A stretch of DNA of 29,480 nucleotides from an uncultured Lachnospiraceae bacterium (GCA_910589105.1 CAJUST010000029.1:1-29480); one strand, 5' to 3'; numbered from the stretch's first letter, positions 6,936 to 14,715 are shown. Notes: a model not told the origin generated them from the letters alone. Numbers and translations: made by a program.

Positions 6936-8858
6936 ATGTCTAACAAAGAAGCGAAAACAAATCTATGGGTCTATGACCTTTTAAAACAGGCGGATATTTT
7001 CCTAGAGCCACAAGGAAGCTCCATAAAAGAAATACAATCCGCATTAAAAACCGCATCGAAAAGGAAAACTGGCAAAATCGGATATCCGGAATATATTGGC
7101 GTTGTCAAAGACTATCTGCTTGTCATAGAAAATAAAGCGGATTTGTCCAGACATATGAAACTCGACGATAACGGCAACATAAGCGAATCCGCAAACGCGG
7201 CTGTAAACTATGCCGTAAATGGCGCAATTTTTTATGGAAAACATCTCGTCCGGCATACATCATACAGAAAAATTATTGCATTTGGCATATCCGGCAATGA
7301 GAAAAAACATAAAATCACCCCAATTTATTTAGATGAAACCGAATATTGCCGTCAACTGCCCGAAATAGAATCTTTTATCACTTTCAACGAAGATAACATT
7401 GACGAATACTATATCCGGCAAGTCCTAAAAGAACATACAAAGTTCGAAAAAGAAACCGCCGACATTTTAAAAGACGCCAGTGTTTTACATGAAGACCTCA
7501 GAAACTACGGCAATTTGCTGGAAACAGAAAAACCGCTAATCGTTTCTGGAATCCTGCTTGCCCTGCGTGAAAGTGAGCATAGAAATTTTTCCATAGACGA
7601 TTTAACGGGCGACGCCATTCTCACAGACGGGCAGAAAATTTACGATGCCATTCAGACCAACCTGCAAAGGGCAAACGTTTCTCCCGCAATTAAAAAAGAT
7701 AAAATCTTAAGCCAGTTTGCCTTTATAAAGGACACAGTAAAACTAAATGAACCTGATCCAAAACTAAAAAAGACCCCGCTGAAACATTTTGCCGAATATT
7801 TAAACCAAACAATCTACCGCTCTATCCGTTATATCAGCAGCGCGGAAGACTATATTGGAAGATTTTACGGAGAATTTATGAGTTACTCCGGCGGCGACGG
7901 CCAGTCACTTGGAATTATCCTCACGCCAAAACACATCACACAGCTATTCTGCGATTTAGCAGATTTACAGCCGGAAGATATTGTATTTGACCCTTGCTGT
8001 GGGACAGCGGGATTTTTGATTGCCGCTATGCACAATATGTTGAAAAAAACCAATCAAGCCACACAAAAGAAGAACATACGCCAAAAACAGCTTCACGGCA
8101 TTGAAATCCGCCCAAATATGTTTACCATAGCCACGACAAACATGATATTACGCGGTGACGGAAAAAGCAATTTAATGAATGATGATTTTTTAAAACAAAA
8201 TCCAAGCCAGCTTCAATTGCTGCAGCCCACAGTCGGCATGATGAACCCGCCCTATTCACAAGGCTCTAAACAAAATCCTGATCTATACGAAATGTCCTTT
8301 GCAGAGCATCTTTTGGATTCCCTTGTTGTAGGCGCGACATGCATCGTGATCCTGCCACAGTCTTCAATGATGGGCAAAACAAAAGAGGAACAGGCGATAA
8401 AGCAAAACATCTTTCGGCATCATACGTTAGAGGGCGTAATCACGCTCAATAAAGATACCTTTTATGGAGTAGGCGTTATGCCCTGCATTGCCGTATTTAC
8501 GGCAGGCGAAGCCCACCCGTCTGACAAAATCTGCAAATTTATCAATTATGAAAATGACGGTTATACAGTCGCTCCCCATACCGGACTTATCAAAACGGAA
8601 TCTGCAAAAGATAAAAAACAGCATTTACTGGACGTTTGGTTTGACAGAATAGACGCGGAGACAAAATTCTGCGTGAAAACGACCGTGTCGGATAAAGACG
8701 AATGGCTACATAGTTTTTATTATTTTAATGATGAAATCCCTTCGGAGGAAGATTTTATAAAGACAATCAGCGATTATCTGACCTTTGAATTTTCAATGGT
8801 TATTCAGGGACGTGAATCTATATTTCAGGAGGCGCCTCATGATCCATCTAAAGAATAG
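6936..8858 (+). CDS. BcgI-like Type IIB/IIG nuclease-adenine methyltransferase subunit
   Basis: This 640-residue protein combines cutting and modification. The N-terminal part has P51-E52, twelve residues, then E65-N-K67: the PE-X12-ExK form of a PD-(D/E)xK nuclease site. A helical linker follows, then an HsdM-like N6-adenine methyltransferase with the AdoMet-binding DPCCGTAGF (352-360), ELHGIEIRP-like motif II region near 387-393, and catalytic NPPY (437-440). The size and order match the A subunit of BcgI (about 637 aa), which works with a separate two-target B subunit. The ATG at 6936 is chosen over 6891 because AAAGGA lies just upstream. Its stop overlaps the specificity gene by 20 bases. 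The system would methylate and cut DNA on both sides of a bipartite site. All key catalytic residues are present. Confidence 0.85.
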   Translation: MSNKEAKTNLWVYDLLKQADIFLEPQGSSIKEIQSALKTASKRKTGKIGYPEYIGVVKDYLLVIENKADLSRHMKLDDNGNISESANAAVNYAVNGAIFYGKHLVRHTSYRKIIAFGISGNEKKHKITPIYLDETEYCRQLPEIESFITFNEDNIDEYYIRQVLKEHTKFEKETADILKDASVLHEDLRNYGNLLETEKPLIVSGILLALRESEHRNFSIDDLTGDAILTDGQKIYDAIQTNLQRANVSPAIKKDKILSQFAFIKDTVKLNEPDPKLKKTPLKHFAEYLNQTIYRSIRYISSAEDYIGRFYGEFMSYSGGDGQSLGIILTPKHITQLFCDLADLQPEDIVFDPCCGTAGFLIAAMHNMLKKTNQATQKKNIRQKQLHGIEIRPNMFTIATTNMILRGDGKSNLMNDDFLKQNPSQLQLLQPTVGMMNPPYSQGSKQNPDLYEMSFAEHLLDSLVVGATCIVILPQSSMMGKTKEEQAIKQNIFRHHTLEGVITLNKDTFYGVGVMPCIAVFTAGEAHPSDKICKFINYENDGYTVAPHTGLIKTESAKDKKQHLLDVWFDRIDAETKFCVKTTVSDKDEWLHSFYYFNDEIPSEEDFIKTISDYLTFEFSMVIQGRESIFQEAPHDPSKE

Positions 8859-9390
8859 GGACTGGAAGGCATTTTTTATCGGCGATCTTTTTATGGTAAA
8901 GAGGCCAAAACCACGTTCAGAAAAACAGTATCCTACTGGGAATATCCCTTTTGTCGCTTCCGGGAATCTTAATAACGGAGTGATAAAATTCTGCGCCTCA
9001 CAGGAAAATGAAAAACCGGATCATGGAAACTGCATTACGGTCAGCCCGATTGACGGAAGCGCATTTTATCAGAAAACGGATTTTCTGGGCAGGGGCGGCG
9101 CAGGTTCTTCTGTTCTCCTGCTTTACTGCGAACAGCTAAACAGATACACCGGATTATTTCTATCAAGAATGATCCGCCAGACTTGTTCCAAATACTGCTA
9201 TGGTAAAATGGGAAGCCAAGAAGGAATAAAAAGAGAGAGGATCTTATTGCCAGTTGACACGGCAGGTCTGCCTGACTTTCCATTTATGGAAACATATATA
9301 AAAGAAAGGGAACGCCTGCTGCTTCAAAAATACCAAACATTTATTGGCGGATTAGCTCAAAGTAAAGAAGTAAAAAAACAGAACTCATAA
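8839..9390 (+). CDS. Specificity (B/S) subunit of the BcgI-like system, first target domain
   Basis: This 183-residue protein is one target-recognition domain plus a following helix. It begins with the typical entry DWKAFFIGDLF (residues 8-18), contains GNIPFVASGNLNNGV and ends with a coiled stretch around ERERLLLQKYQ. AGGAGG 5 bases before the ATG at 8839, inside the end of the methylase gene, shows coupled translation. BcgI-type B subunits normally have two such domains in about 340 residues. Here the frame stops at 9388-9390, and the second domain follows at once in the +1 frame. The shift point is a run of seven A at 9372-9378. Removing one A fuses the frames into one protein of about 334 residues. 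It could be a half-S subunit that dimerises, a phase-off state, or a mutation. Confidence 0.75.
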   Translation: MIHLKNRDWKAFFIGDLFMVKRPKPRSEKQYPTGNIPFVASGNLNNGVIKFCASQENEKPDHGNCITVSPIDGSAFYQKTDFLGRGGAGSSVLLLYCEQLNRYTGLFLSRMIRQTCSKYCYGKMGSQEGIKRERILLPVDTAGLPDFPFMETYIKERERLLLQKYQTFIGGLAQSKEVKKQNS

Positions 9391-9400
9391 TAATTGGAAA

Positions 9401-9841
9401 ATGTTTCTCATAAAAGACATTCTGGATTCTTTTGCTGCCGGAAAATCCAAAGGGCTGATTCATTTCAAAAAAGACACAAATGGCATATCCTATATCGGGG
9501 CAACAAACAAAAATAACGGCGTCTTATCGTTTGTAAAGGCAGATGCCACACAGAGCCAGAAGGGAAATTGTATTGAATTTATTAAAAATGGCAATGGCTC
9601 TGCCGGATACGCCATCTATAAACGGGAAAATTTTTGTTCAAGTATGGATTTTATATTTGGATATGCGGACTGGCTAAATAAAGAAAACGGCCTGTTTTTC
9701 TCAACCTGTTCTGATATGTCAAAAGAAAAATACCATCACGGCCATAAATGGACGAAAGAAGGCCTGAAAAAAAGCAGGATAATGCTTCGCTTTTTTTCTA
9801 ATTTTATTTTCTATATTTCAAACCACATAACTGCCAACTGA
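9401..9841 (+). CDS. Specificity subunit, second target domain (frameshifted, tail shortened)
   Basis: These 146 residues match the layout of the first target domain: entry FLIKDIL, then GISYIGATNKNNGVLSF, and KKSRIML near the end. The homology starts before the ATG: reading upstream in frame gives NNWK directly before MFLIKD, parallel to RDWK before AFFIGD in domain one. This shows the two were one gene. No good ribosome site precedes 9401 (only GGAAAA). The end (RFFSNFIFYISNHITAN) lacks the helical tail of about 30 residues seen after domain one, so it is probably truncated or degraded. On its own it is unlikely to be translated well. It stops just before the operon terminator. Confidence 0.6.
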   Translation: MFLIKDILDSFAAGKSKGLIHFKKDTNGISYIGATNKNNGVLSFVKADATQSQKGNCIEFIKNGNGSAGYAIYKRENFCSSMDFIFGYADWLNKENGLFFSTCSDMSKEKYHHGHKWTKEGLKKSRIMLRFFSNFIFYISNHITAN

Positions 9842-9847
9842 AAAAAT

Positions 9848-9892
9848 GCCGCCGCATTCAATCTTTTACCACTGACGCGGCGGCTTCTTTTT
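9848..9892. terminator. Bidirectional terminator between the R-M and kinase operons
   Basis: GCCGCCGC (9848-9855) and GCGGCGGC (9877-9884) form a perfect 8-bp G+C stem. A T-rich tail follows on the + strand, and the six A before it give a T run on the - strand. It ends the R-M operon and can also end the - strand kinase operon. Confidence 0.88.
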
Positions 9893-10019
9893 CTGTGTCT
9901 TTTTTCTTTTTATCTAACTGACATTTTGATCGGCATTGAGGAACCCGAATCAAATGTATTCTTTGCAATATCCCAGTTTACTGGTTACAAAAATGATTTT
10001 TTTACCGCGGAAAACAAGT

Positions 10020-10223
10020 TCAATGATTGGAAACCCTGTCAAACCGCACTTCTTTCAACACCCCCTCATCATAAATATAGTCCCGCATATAAGCGGTTTC
10101 TTCATTGACAAACACTGCATTTGTAATTCCAAGGGAAGTGCTCGGCATACCTTCTAACCAAAGCGTAATTCCCCTTTTCTCAATGTCATGCAGTTCCATA
10201 AATAATTGCATCCGCTCGTTCAT
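10020..10223 (-). CDS. Small uncharacterised protein, last gene of the kinase operon
   Basis: This 67-residue soluble protein is not one I can assign. It starts MNERMQLFMELHDIEKRGI, has a middle WLEGMPSTS stretch and an acidic, Tyr-rich section (TAYMRDYIYDEGVLKEVRFD). The ATG at 10223 is preferred over a longer frame from 10292 because GGGAG lies 9 bases upstream. The gene follows the P-loop protein gene after 53 bases on the same strand, so it is probably co-transcribed. Its downstream limit is the bidirectional hairpin near 9850-9884. Strongly patterned charge and a compact size suggest a real protein; function is unknown. Confidence 0.6.
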   Translation of the reverse strand: MNERMQLFMELHDIEKRGITLWLEGMPSTSLGITNAVFVNEETAYMRDYIYDEGVLKEVRFDRVSNH

Positions 10224-10276
10224 AGCGACCAACTCCCTTTCTTTGCTAAAAATATTACAACTGCATTTTGTGAAAA

Positions 10277-10900
10277 CTATCTTTTCTTCCAAATGGGAAT
10301 TGGCAAATATTTTCTTTTTGCCTTTACAGCAGAGCGGCCTAAAATCTGTTCCAGACAGGCAAATTTATCTGGCGTGATACACACAGGATTCAATATTTCC
10401 GGAATTTCAAAAATCTCTATCCCATATAATTTCTCGATCTCCTGTTTTATATTCTTTTGTGTATGAACACTGGCATACATCGGCTGTATGTTTCCCCAGC
10501 TCTTTCTTCGCATGGCTTCAAGCAGTTTTACGGCAGTGAATTTCTGCCAAGGATTCAGGCTTAAAAGAATTACTTTTTTATCACAATGTAAAAATTCTTC
10601 CCGAAAACTAAGATATTCATCTCCAAAATCCAGAATTATACAATCATAATCCCGGTTAATCAGAATTGGAATCTGCTCCCGTTTTACATTCGGATAATAA
10701 TGAATCCGTCTGTCTATAAAGTAACCCTGTCTGCCCGCCTCTTTCCAATGCGCAAGTTCCCCATACGCATGAACTTCCAAGACCGCAGTTTTTTTACAAA
10801 GCCCGCTTGCTGCATAATTTGCCAATGCCACGGATAAATGCGTCACCCCACTGCCGCGGATACTTCCGGCAATTCCAATGCTTTTCCAGCAGTCGTTCAA
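10277..10900 (-). CDS. MinD/ParA-like P-loop protein lacking the Walker A lysine
   Basis: This 207-residue protein has the fold pattern of a SIMIBI (MinD/ParA) ATPase. The first strand and loop read IGIAGSIRGSGVTHLSVALA (8-27), where GSIRGSGVTH replaces the usual KGGxGKT; there is no lysine in the loop. A Walker B-like strand (DCIILDFGDEY) lies near residue 86, and KVILLSLNPWQ resembles the strand that follows the switch. It may bind nucleotide weakly or not at all. Start codon TTG at 10900 is supported by AGGAGG six bases upstream, placing the start 107 bases inside the preceding kinase gene. The C-terminus is basic (AKRKYLPIPIWKKR). The kinase gene carries a related domain with the same GxTH loop, so the two may act together. 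Confidence 0.75.
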   Translation of the reverse strand: MNDCWKSIGIAGSIRGSGVTHLSVALANYAASGLCKKTAVLEVHAYGELAHWKEAGRQGYFIDRRIHYYPNVKREQIPILINRDYDCIILDFGDEYLSFREEFLHCDKKVILLSLNPWQKFTAVKLLEAMRRKSWGNIQPMYASVHTQKNIKQEIEKLYGIEIFEIPEILNPVCITPDKFACLEQILGRSAVKAKRKYLPIPIWKKR

Positions 10901-12176
10901 ACAACCCCTCCTTTTCCTTTGTCATCTGAAAGGGATTTTCATCTAACGGGAAAGAATATACTGTCTGTGTAAACTGCTTTGCATATTGTTTTGCCTGTTT
11001 TTGACTGCCGTGGTTTGCAATCAATACAAGCCGTGATGTATGTTTGACAGTTTCATACGCAGTTTTCGCATACTCCGCTTCCCATTCTTTGCACCCGAAA
11101 AGCAACAGCATAAGATCTGCTTTTTCTGACGCCGCCCCTAAAAGATCGGTTCCATAATCTAAAATTTGAACTGACTCTTTTGGGGGACTTACCGCAACCC
11201 CTTCCCCATAAGCGGGCATTGCAAGAAAATTCCTTTTGCGGTAAAGACCGCCCTCTTTCGAAAAGCCACCCTGCCGGATAGACATTCGCATATTGTCACT
11301 GGGATTTTTTTCTTGATAAACCGCTTTTTGGTTCCGACAATTAAAAAAAACGGTAAATGAGATAGCCAGATGGGTTGTTCCGATGCGCGGCTGACTGCCG
11401 GCGATGACGATTTTAGTTAAGAGATGCTTCTGATAATCTGGATTTTTTTCTGACTGCGTATGCCCTACAAAATCCGCTAAAAATTCTTGAATGGACGGAT
11501 AACGTTCCATTACATCAGGATTTGCCGCTTTTCTTGCAATACGCATAAGAGATTGGGACTTGTCCGTTCCTTCTGCAAAGATTAATTCTTCTAAAAGTTT
11601 CCCTAAGCTGTAAATATCCGTCTGGACACTGACAACCGCTTCCGAGATTTTCTCTGGAGGGCAGAATTTAGGAGTCCCATAATTTTGAAATTTATTCCCT
11701 GATTCATTTAAGGAAGCGGCTATGCCGAAATCAATCAGCTTTACGCCATCTTTTCCTATTAGAATATGTTCTGCCTTTAAATCCTGATAGATAAACGGAC
11801 CGTTTGGGGCATGATGCAGATAGTCTAAAACGTCTGCCACTTCCTGTATTATTTGAGCTATAAAATCAGGGGTAATAAATGATGACTGAAGCATAAGCGC
11901 TTCTAAAGATTCACCCTCAATGTATTCTTCAATCAGATAGTAGGCATTCTCATCTTCTTCTACATCATAGATTTTAGGAATCCGTGGGTGTTTCAGACGG
12001 CTCAGGATAGTCGCTTCCCAAACCTTTCGGACGGCATCGGAATCTTTAAAAATACGCTTAACTGCGCGATACACGCCCAACTTTTGATGTCTGACCAAAT
12101 ATACTTTGCTGCCGCTTCCTCTCCCAATTTCTGAAAGAACAAGATACCGGTCAAACCAAATAATTTCTTGATTCAT
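10794..12176 (-). CDS. Hanks-type Ser/Thr kinase fused to a lysine-less MinD/ParA-like domain
   Basis: This 460-residue protein has an N-terminal protein kinase (about 9-240): glycine loop GRGSGSKVY (18-26), Lys40, helix-C Glu54, catalytic D132 in YQDLKAEH, and DFG at 149-151. Two positions are unusual: the HRD motif reads YQD, and the metal-binding Asn is His137. From residue 255 a second domain opens with IVIAGSQPRIGTTHLAISF, a MinD/ParA-like P-loop without lysine that ends in TTH, followed by LMLLLFGCKEWE and VLIANHGSQ strands. No membrane helix or PASTA repeat is seen. AAGGAG precedes the ATG. The last 35 codons overlap the next gene. A signalling role is likely, with the fused and free P-loop domains as partners or substrates (inference). 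Confidence 0.85.
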   Translation of the reverse strand: MNQEIIWFDRYLVLSEIGRGSGSKVYLVRHQKLGVYRAVKRIFKDSDAVRKVWEATILSRLKHPRIPKIYDVEEDENAYYLIEEYIEGESLEALMLQSSFITPDFIAQIIQEVADVLDYLHHAPNGPFIYQDLKAEHILIGKDGVKLIDFGIAASLNESGNKFQNYGTPKFCPPEKISEAVVSVQTDIYSLGKLLEELIFAEGTDKSQSLMRIARKAANPDVMERYPSIQEFLADFVGHTQSEKNPDYQKHLLTKIVIAGSQPRIGTTHLAISFTVFFNCRNQKAVYQEKNPSDNMRMSIRQGGFSKEGGLYRKRNFLAMPAYGEGVAVSPPKESVQILDYGTDLLGAASEKADLMLLLFGCKEWEAEYAKTAYETVKHTSRLVLIANHGSQKQAKQYAKQFTQTVYSFPLDENPFQMTKEKEGLFERLLEKHWNCRKYPRQWGDAFIRGIGKLCSKRAL

Positions 12177-12222
12177 TTTCGCTCCTTCCTCATTTTATCG
12201 GAAAAAGCATCTCTTATGGCAA

Positions 12223-12251
12223 TTTATAACATAATTCCCTCTATTCTTCAA
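12223..12251 (-). promoter_or_regulatory. Promoter of the kinase operon
   Basis: On the - strand TTGAAG (12246-12251) and TATAAA (12223-12228) are 17 bases apart, with TGT giving an extended -10. It is divergent from the mecA promoter, whose -35 begins 53 bases away. Confidence 0.7.
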
Positions 12252-12304
12252 TAGATTTTTCGTTTATTTTAGAGATTTTATAAATATTTTATGGGAGATC
12301 AGTC

Positions 12305-12333
12305 TTTACAGACGATATTAGTTTGCTTATAAT
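12305..12333 (+). promoter_or_regulatory. Promoter of mecA
   Basis: TTTACA (12305-12310) and a perfect TATAAT (12328-12333) are 17 bases apart. The transcript would have a leader of about 80 bases before the mecA ATG. Confidence 0.8.
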
Positions 12334-12421
12334 TGATATGGATATGTGGAAAACAGACAACGCCACAGATGCAAGAAAAACGCACAAATTGATCGGATAA
12401 TTCTAATAAGGATGTGGAACA

Positions 12422-13198
12422 ATGAAAATTGAAAAAATGAACGAAAATCAAATTCGCTGTACGTTGACACAAACAGACCTTGCAGACCGACACCTAAAAT
12501 TAAGTGAACTGGCATATGGCACAGAAAAAGCCAAAATATTATTCCAAGATATGATGCAACAGGCTAATTTTGAACTTGGATTTGAAGCGGAAGATATTCC
12601 CTTAATGATAGAGGCAATCCCACTTTCACCGGAAGCGATTATTTTAATCATTACAAAAGTGGAATATCCTGAAGAATTAGACACCCGCTTTTCCAAATTT
12701 TCAGATATGCCGGAAAGATATGACGACTACGTCAATGAAAACAGGGAAGAAATGTTTGCAGAAAGCGCAGACGACATCTTAGGCCTGTTCCGGAAAATTA
12801 AAGAAGATAAATCCAAAAATAAGGAAGATTTTGTTCCATTGAAAGATATGGTTTCAAGCAATACGCATACCGCGGCTTCCTCACAAGACGTCAATGTGCC
12901 AGTTGATTTAACAAAACTGTTTGTCTTTCATAATTTAAGCGACATTATAAGATTGTCGCATATTTTAAAAGATTTCTATAACGGGGAGAACTCTTTGTTT
13001 AAAGATATGGATAAGTCTTTATATTATTTGATATTACACAAAAGCTCCCATACGCCGGAAGTATTTAATAAAGTCTGCAATATTCTTGCGGAATATGCAA
13101 ACCAAGGCGTAATTGCTTCTGGCACAGAAGCGTATTTTATGGAACATCATCAGCTTTTATGTGGGGATTGCGCATTACAGACTTTTGCAGCATTATAA
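12422..13198 (+). CDS. mecA: Adaptor protein MecA
   Basis: This 258-residue protein matches MecA along its whole length. It has the N-terminal substrate-binding domain (MKIEKMNENQIRCTLTQTDL, then LSELAYGTEKAKILFQDMMQQA and GFEAEDIPLMIEAIPLS), a Lys/Asp/Glu-rich linker (about 110-155), and the C-terminal ClpC-binding domain ending near QLLCGDCALQTFAAL. MecA delivers substrates such as ComK to the ClpC-ClpP protease and helps ClpC assemble, in the cytosol. AAGGA lies upstream of the ATG. The gene is monocistronic with its own promoter and a long terminator hairpin. Whether ComK-like targets exist in this host cannot be seen here. Confidence 0.95.
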   Translation: MKIEKMNENQIRCTLTQTDLADRHLKLSELAYGTEKAKILFQDMMQQANFELGFEAEDIPLMIEAIPLSPEAIILIITKVEYPEELDTRFSKFSDMPERYDDYVNENREEMFAESADDILGLFRKIKEDKSKNKEDFVPLKDMVSSNTHTAASSQDVNVPVDLTKLFVFHNLSDIIRLSHILKDFYNGENSLFKDMDKSLYYLILHKSSHTPEVFNKVCNILAEYANQGVIASGTEAYFMEHHQLLCGDCALQTFAAL

Positions 13199-13242
13199 AA
13201 TTCCCTTGTAACAGGAAAAGTAAAAAAGACTGTCACAAAATG

Positions 13243-13312
13243 GCGGCTGTATACAAAATATGGCATAAAACTACTGTAGTCTTATCCATATATTGTATAC
13301 AAGCCGCTTTTT
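13243..13312 (+). terminator. Terminator of mecA
   Basis: GCGGCT plus GTATACAAAATATGG pairs with CCATATATTGTATACAAGCCGC to give a stem of about 21 bp with small bulges, followed by TTTTT at 13308-13312. The loop contains a further CTACTGTAG palindrome. Confidence 0.85.
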
Positions 13313-13332
13313 GAAACAACCCTTTTTGTTTT

Positions 13333-14451
13333 TTAAATCTCAATCAATTCATATTGATCCGAACCTAACCCGATTTCCACGCTATGCGCAATACAGCTCT
13401 CCCACTCGGTATCAGGATGCGTCATATGGAAATGATCCCCATGACAGCAATCTGTCGATTTTTCTTTATTTTCCGCTAAAACGCTTCCGGCAATTACCGG
13501 CTGTTTATTGCAGGCATCCGCGCATGCCACGTCAAGAGCCACAGGATCAAACGATGCAAACATTCCAACGTCTGGAATAATCGGAATGTCATTTTCCGCA
13601 TGGCAGTCGCAGTTTGGTGAAACATCGCACACCAATGCAATATGGAAACACGGTCTATTTTGGCAAATGGCTTTCGTATATTCCGCCATTTTGCAGTTTA
13701 AACGTTTATTTGACGCATCAAACGTCGCCCCTATCGCATCTTTCGGACAAACTCCAATGCAGCGTCCGCAGCCCACGCATTTGTCATGGTCAATGACTGC
13801 TTTTTTCTCATTGACAGTCACTCCGGTATGCGCGCAGACTTTCGTACAGCTTGAACAGCCGATACATTTATCTGCCGAAACCGTCGGTTTCCCATCGCTG
13901 TGCATCTCCATTTTTCCAGCGCGGGAACCGCCGCCCATTCCGATATTTTTAATCGCTCCGCCAAAGCTTGCAGCTTCATGCCCTTTAAAGTGAGTAAGTG
14001 AAATCAAAATATCCGCATCCATAAGCGCCCGGCCGACTTTTGCCTCTTTGACATATTCTCCATTTATTGGAACGAGCGCTTCGTCCGTTCCTTTCAATCC
14101 GTCTGCAATAATAATCTGACAGCCTGTCGTCATTGGGGAAAACCCATTTGCATACGCTGTATCTAAATGATCTAACGCATTTTTACGGCTTCCAACGTAA
14201 AGCGTGTTGCAGTCCGTCAAAAAGGGCCTTCCTCCGGCTTCTTTCACGACGTCCGCCACTACTTTTGCATAATTGGGACGCAGAAATGCAAGGTTTCCAT
14301 ATTCACCGAAATGTATTTTAATCGCCGCATATTTGTCTTGAAAATCAATATCTTTGATGCCGGCCGTTATAATCAGCCTGCGTAATTTAGACAGTAAGTT
14401 TTCCGTAAAACTTGTTTTAAACGTAGTAAAATATACTTTTGATTTATCCAT
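13333..14451 (-). CDS. DUF362 / 4Fe-4S ferredoxin domain protein
   Basis: This 372-residue cytosolic protein has an N-terminal DUF362 part (AAIKIHFGEYGNLAFLRPNY, residues 42-61; then SLTHFKGHEAASFGGAIKNIGMG, 151-173). Two bacterial ferredoxin clusters follow: C196-C199-C202-C206 and C225-C228-C231-C235. The first cluster ends in Cys-Ala where the classic motif has Cys-Pro. The C-terminal part returns to DUF362 (DPVALDVACADAC). The protein should hold two [4Fe-4S] centres and act in anaerobic redox chemistry; its reaction is not established. AGGAG lies about 10 bases before the ATG. The gene stands alone, convergent with mecA. Extra Cys/His near the end (CCHGDHFH) could bind another metal. Confidence 0.9.
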   Translation of the reverse strand: MDKSKVYFTTFKTSFTENLLSKLRRLIITAGIKDIDFQDKYAAIKIHFGEYGNLAFLRPNYAKVVADVVKEAGGRPFLTDCNTLYVGSRKNALDHLDTAYANGFSPMTTGCQIIIADGLKGTDEALVPINGEYVKEAKVGRALMDADILISLTHFKGHEAASFGGAIKNIGMGGGSRAGKMEMHSDGKPTVSADKCIGCSSCTKVCAHTGVTVNEKKAVIDHDKCVGCGRCIGVCPKDAIGATFDASNKRLNCKMAEYTKAICQNRPCFHIALVCDVSPNCDCHAENDIPIIPDVGMFASFDPVALDVACADACNKQPVIAGSVLAENKEKSTDCCHGDHFHMTHPDTEWESCIAHSVEIGLGSDQYELIEI

Positions 14452-14484
14452 TTCTTTCCGTCTCCTTTTTATTGTATTACTTAT

Positions 14485-14513
14485 ATCTTACCTGAACCGT
14501 GAAAAAATGTAAA
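14485..14513 (-). promoter_or_regulatory. Probable promoter of the DUF362 gene
   Basis: On the - strand TTTACA (14508-14513) and TAAGAT (14485-14490) are 17 bases apart, about 34 bases upstream of the ATG at 14451. Confidence 0.5.
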
Positions 14514-14650
14514 CTGTATTTTCCGATTAAGAAACTGCCTTTTAGCCTATCGCGGTCAAATTGCCTTTCTCTTCACTCTCTAAAAAGCATCTCCAACGTC
14601 TTTTACAAACTTGTTAATAATAATGAAATTATAATTTAATATCTCTTTAA

Positions 14651-14679
14651 TTGTAAACAAAATCTTTCTGCGGTATAGT
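14651..14679 (+). promoter_or_regulatory. Promoter of the lipoprotein gene
   Basis: TTGTAA (14651-14656) and TATAGT (14674-14679) are 17 bases apart, with the ATG of the lipoprotein gene 37 bases downstream. Confidence 0.7.
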
Positions 14680-14715
14680 ATAGTACAATATAAAATTGCA
14701 ATCTAGGAGGTTCTT

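Noticed and set aside
9372..9378. Programmed ribosomal frameshift at the A7 tract
   Set aside because: No stimulatory hairpin or upstream Shine-Dalgarno-like element at a suitable distance is visible, and a +1-type shift at A7 is unusual. Slippage at the DNA level or an assembly error explains it more simply.
9926..10019. Short + strand frame with IGIEEPESN, reminiscent of an AAA-ATPase Walker B region
   Set aside because: It is about 30 codons long before running antisense to the 67-residue gene. It has a TTG start, no ribosome site and nothing recognisable on either side, so chance resemblance is more likely than an ATPase remnant.
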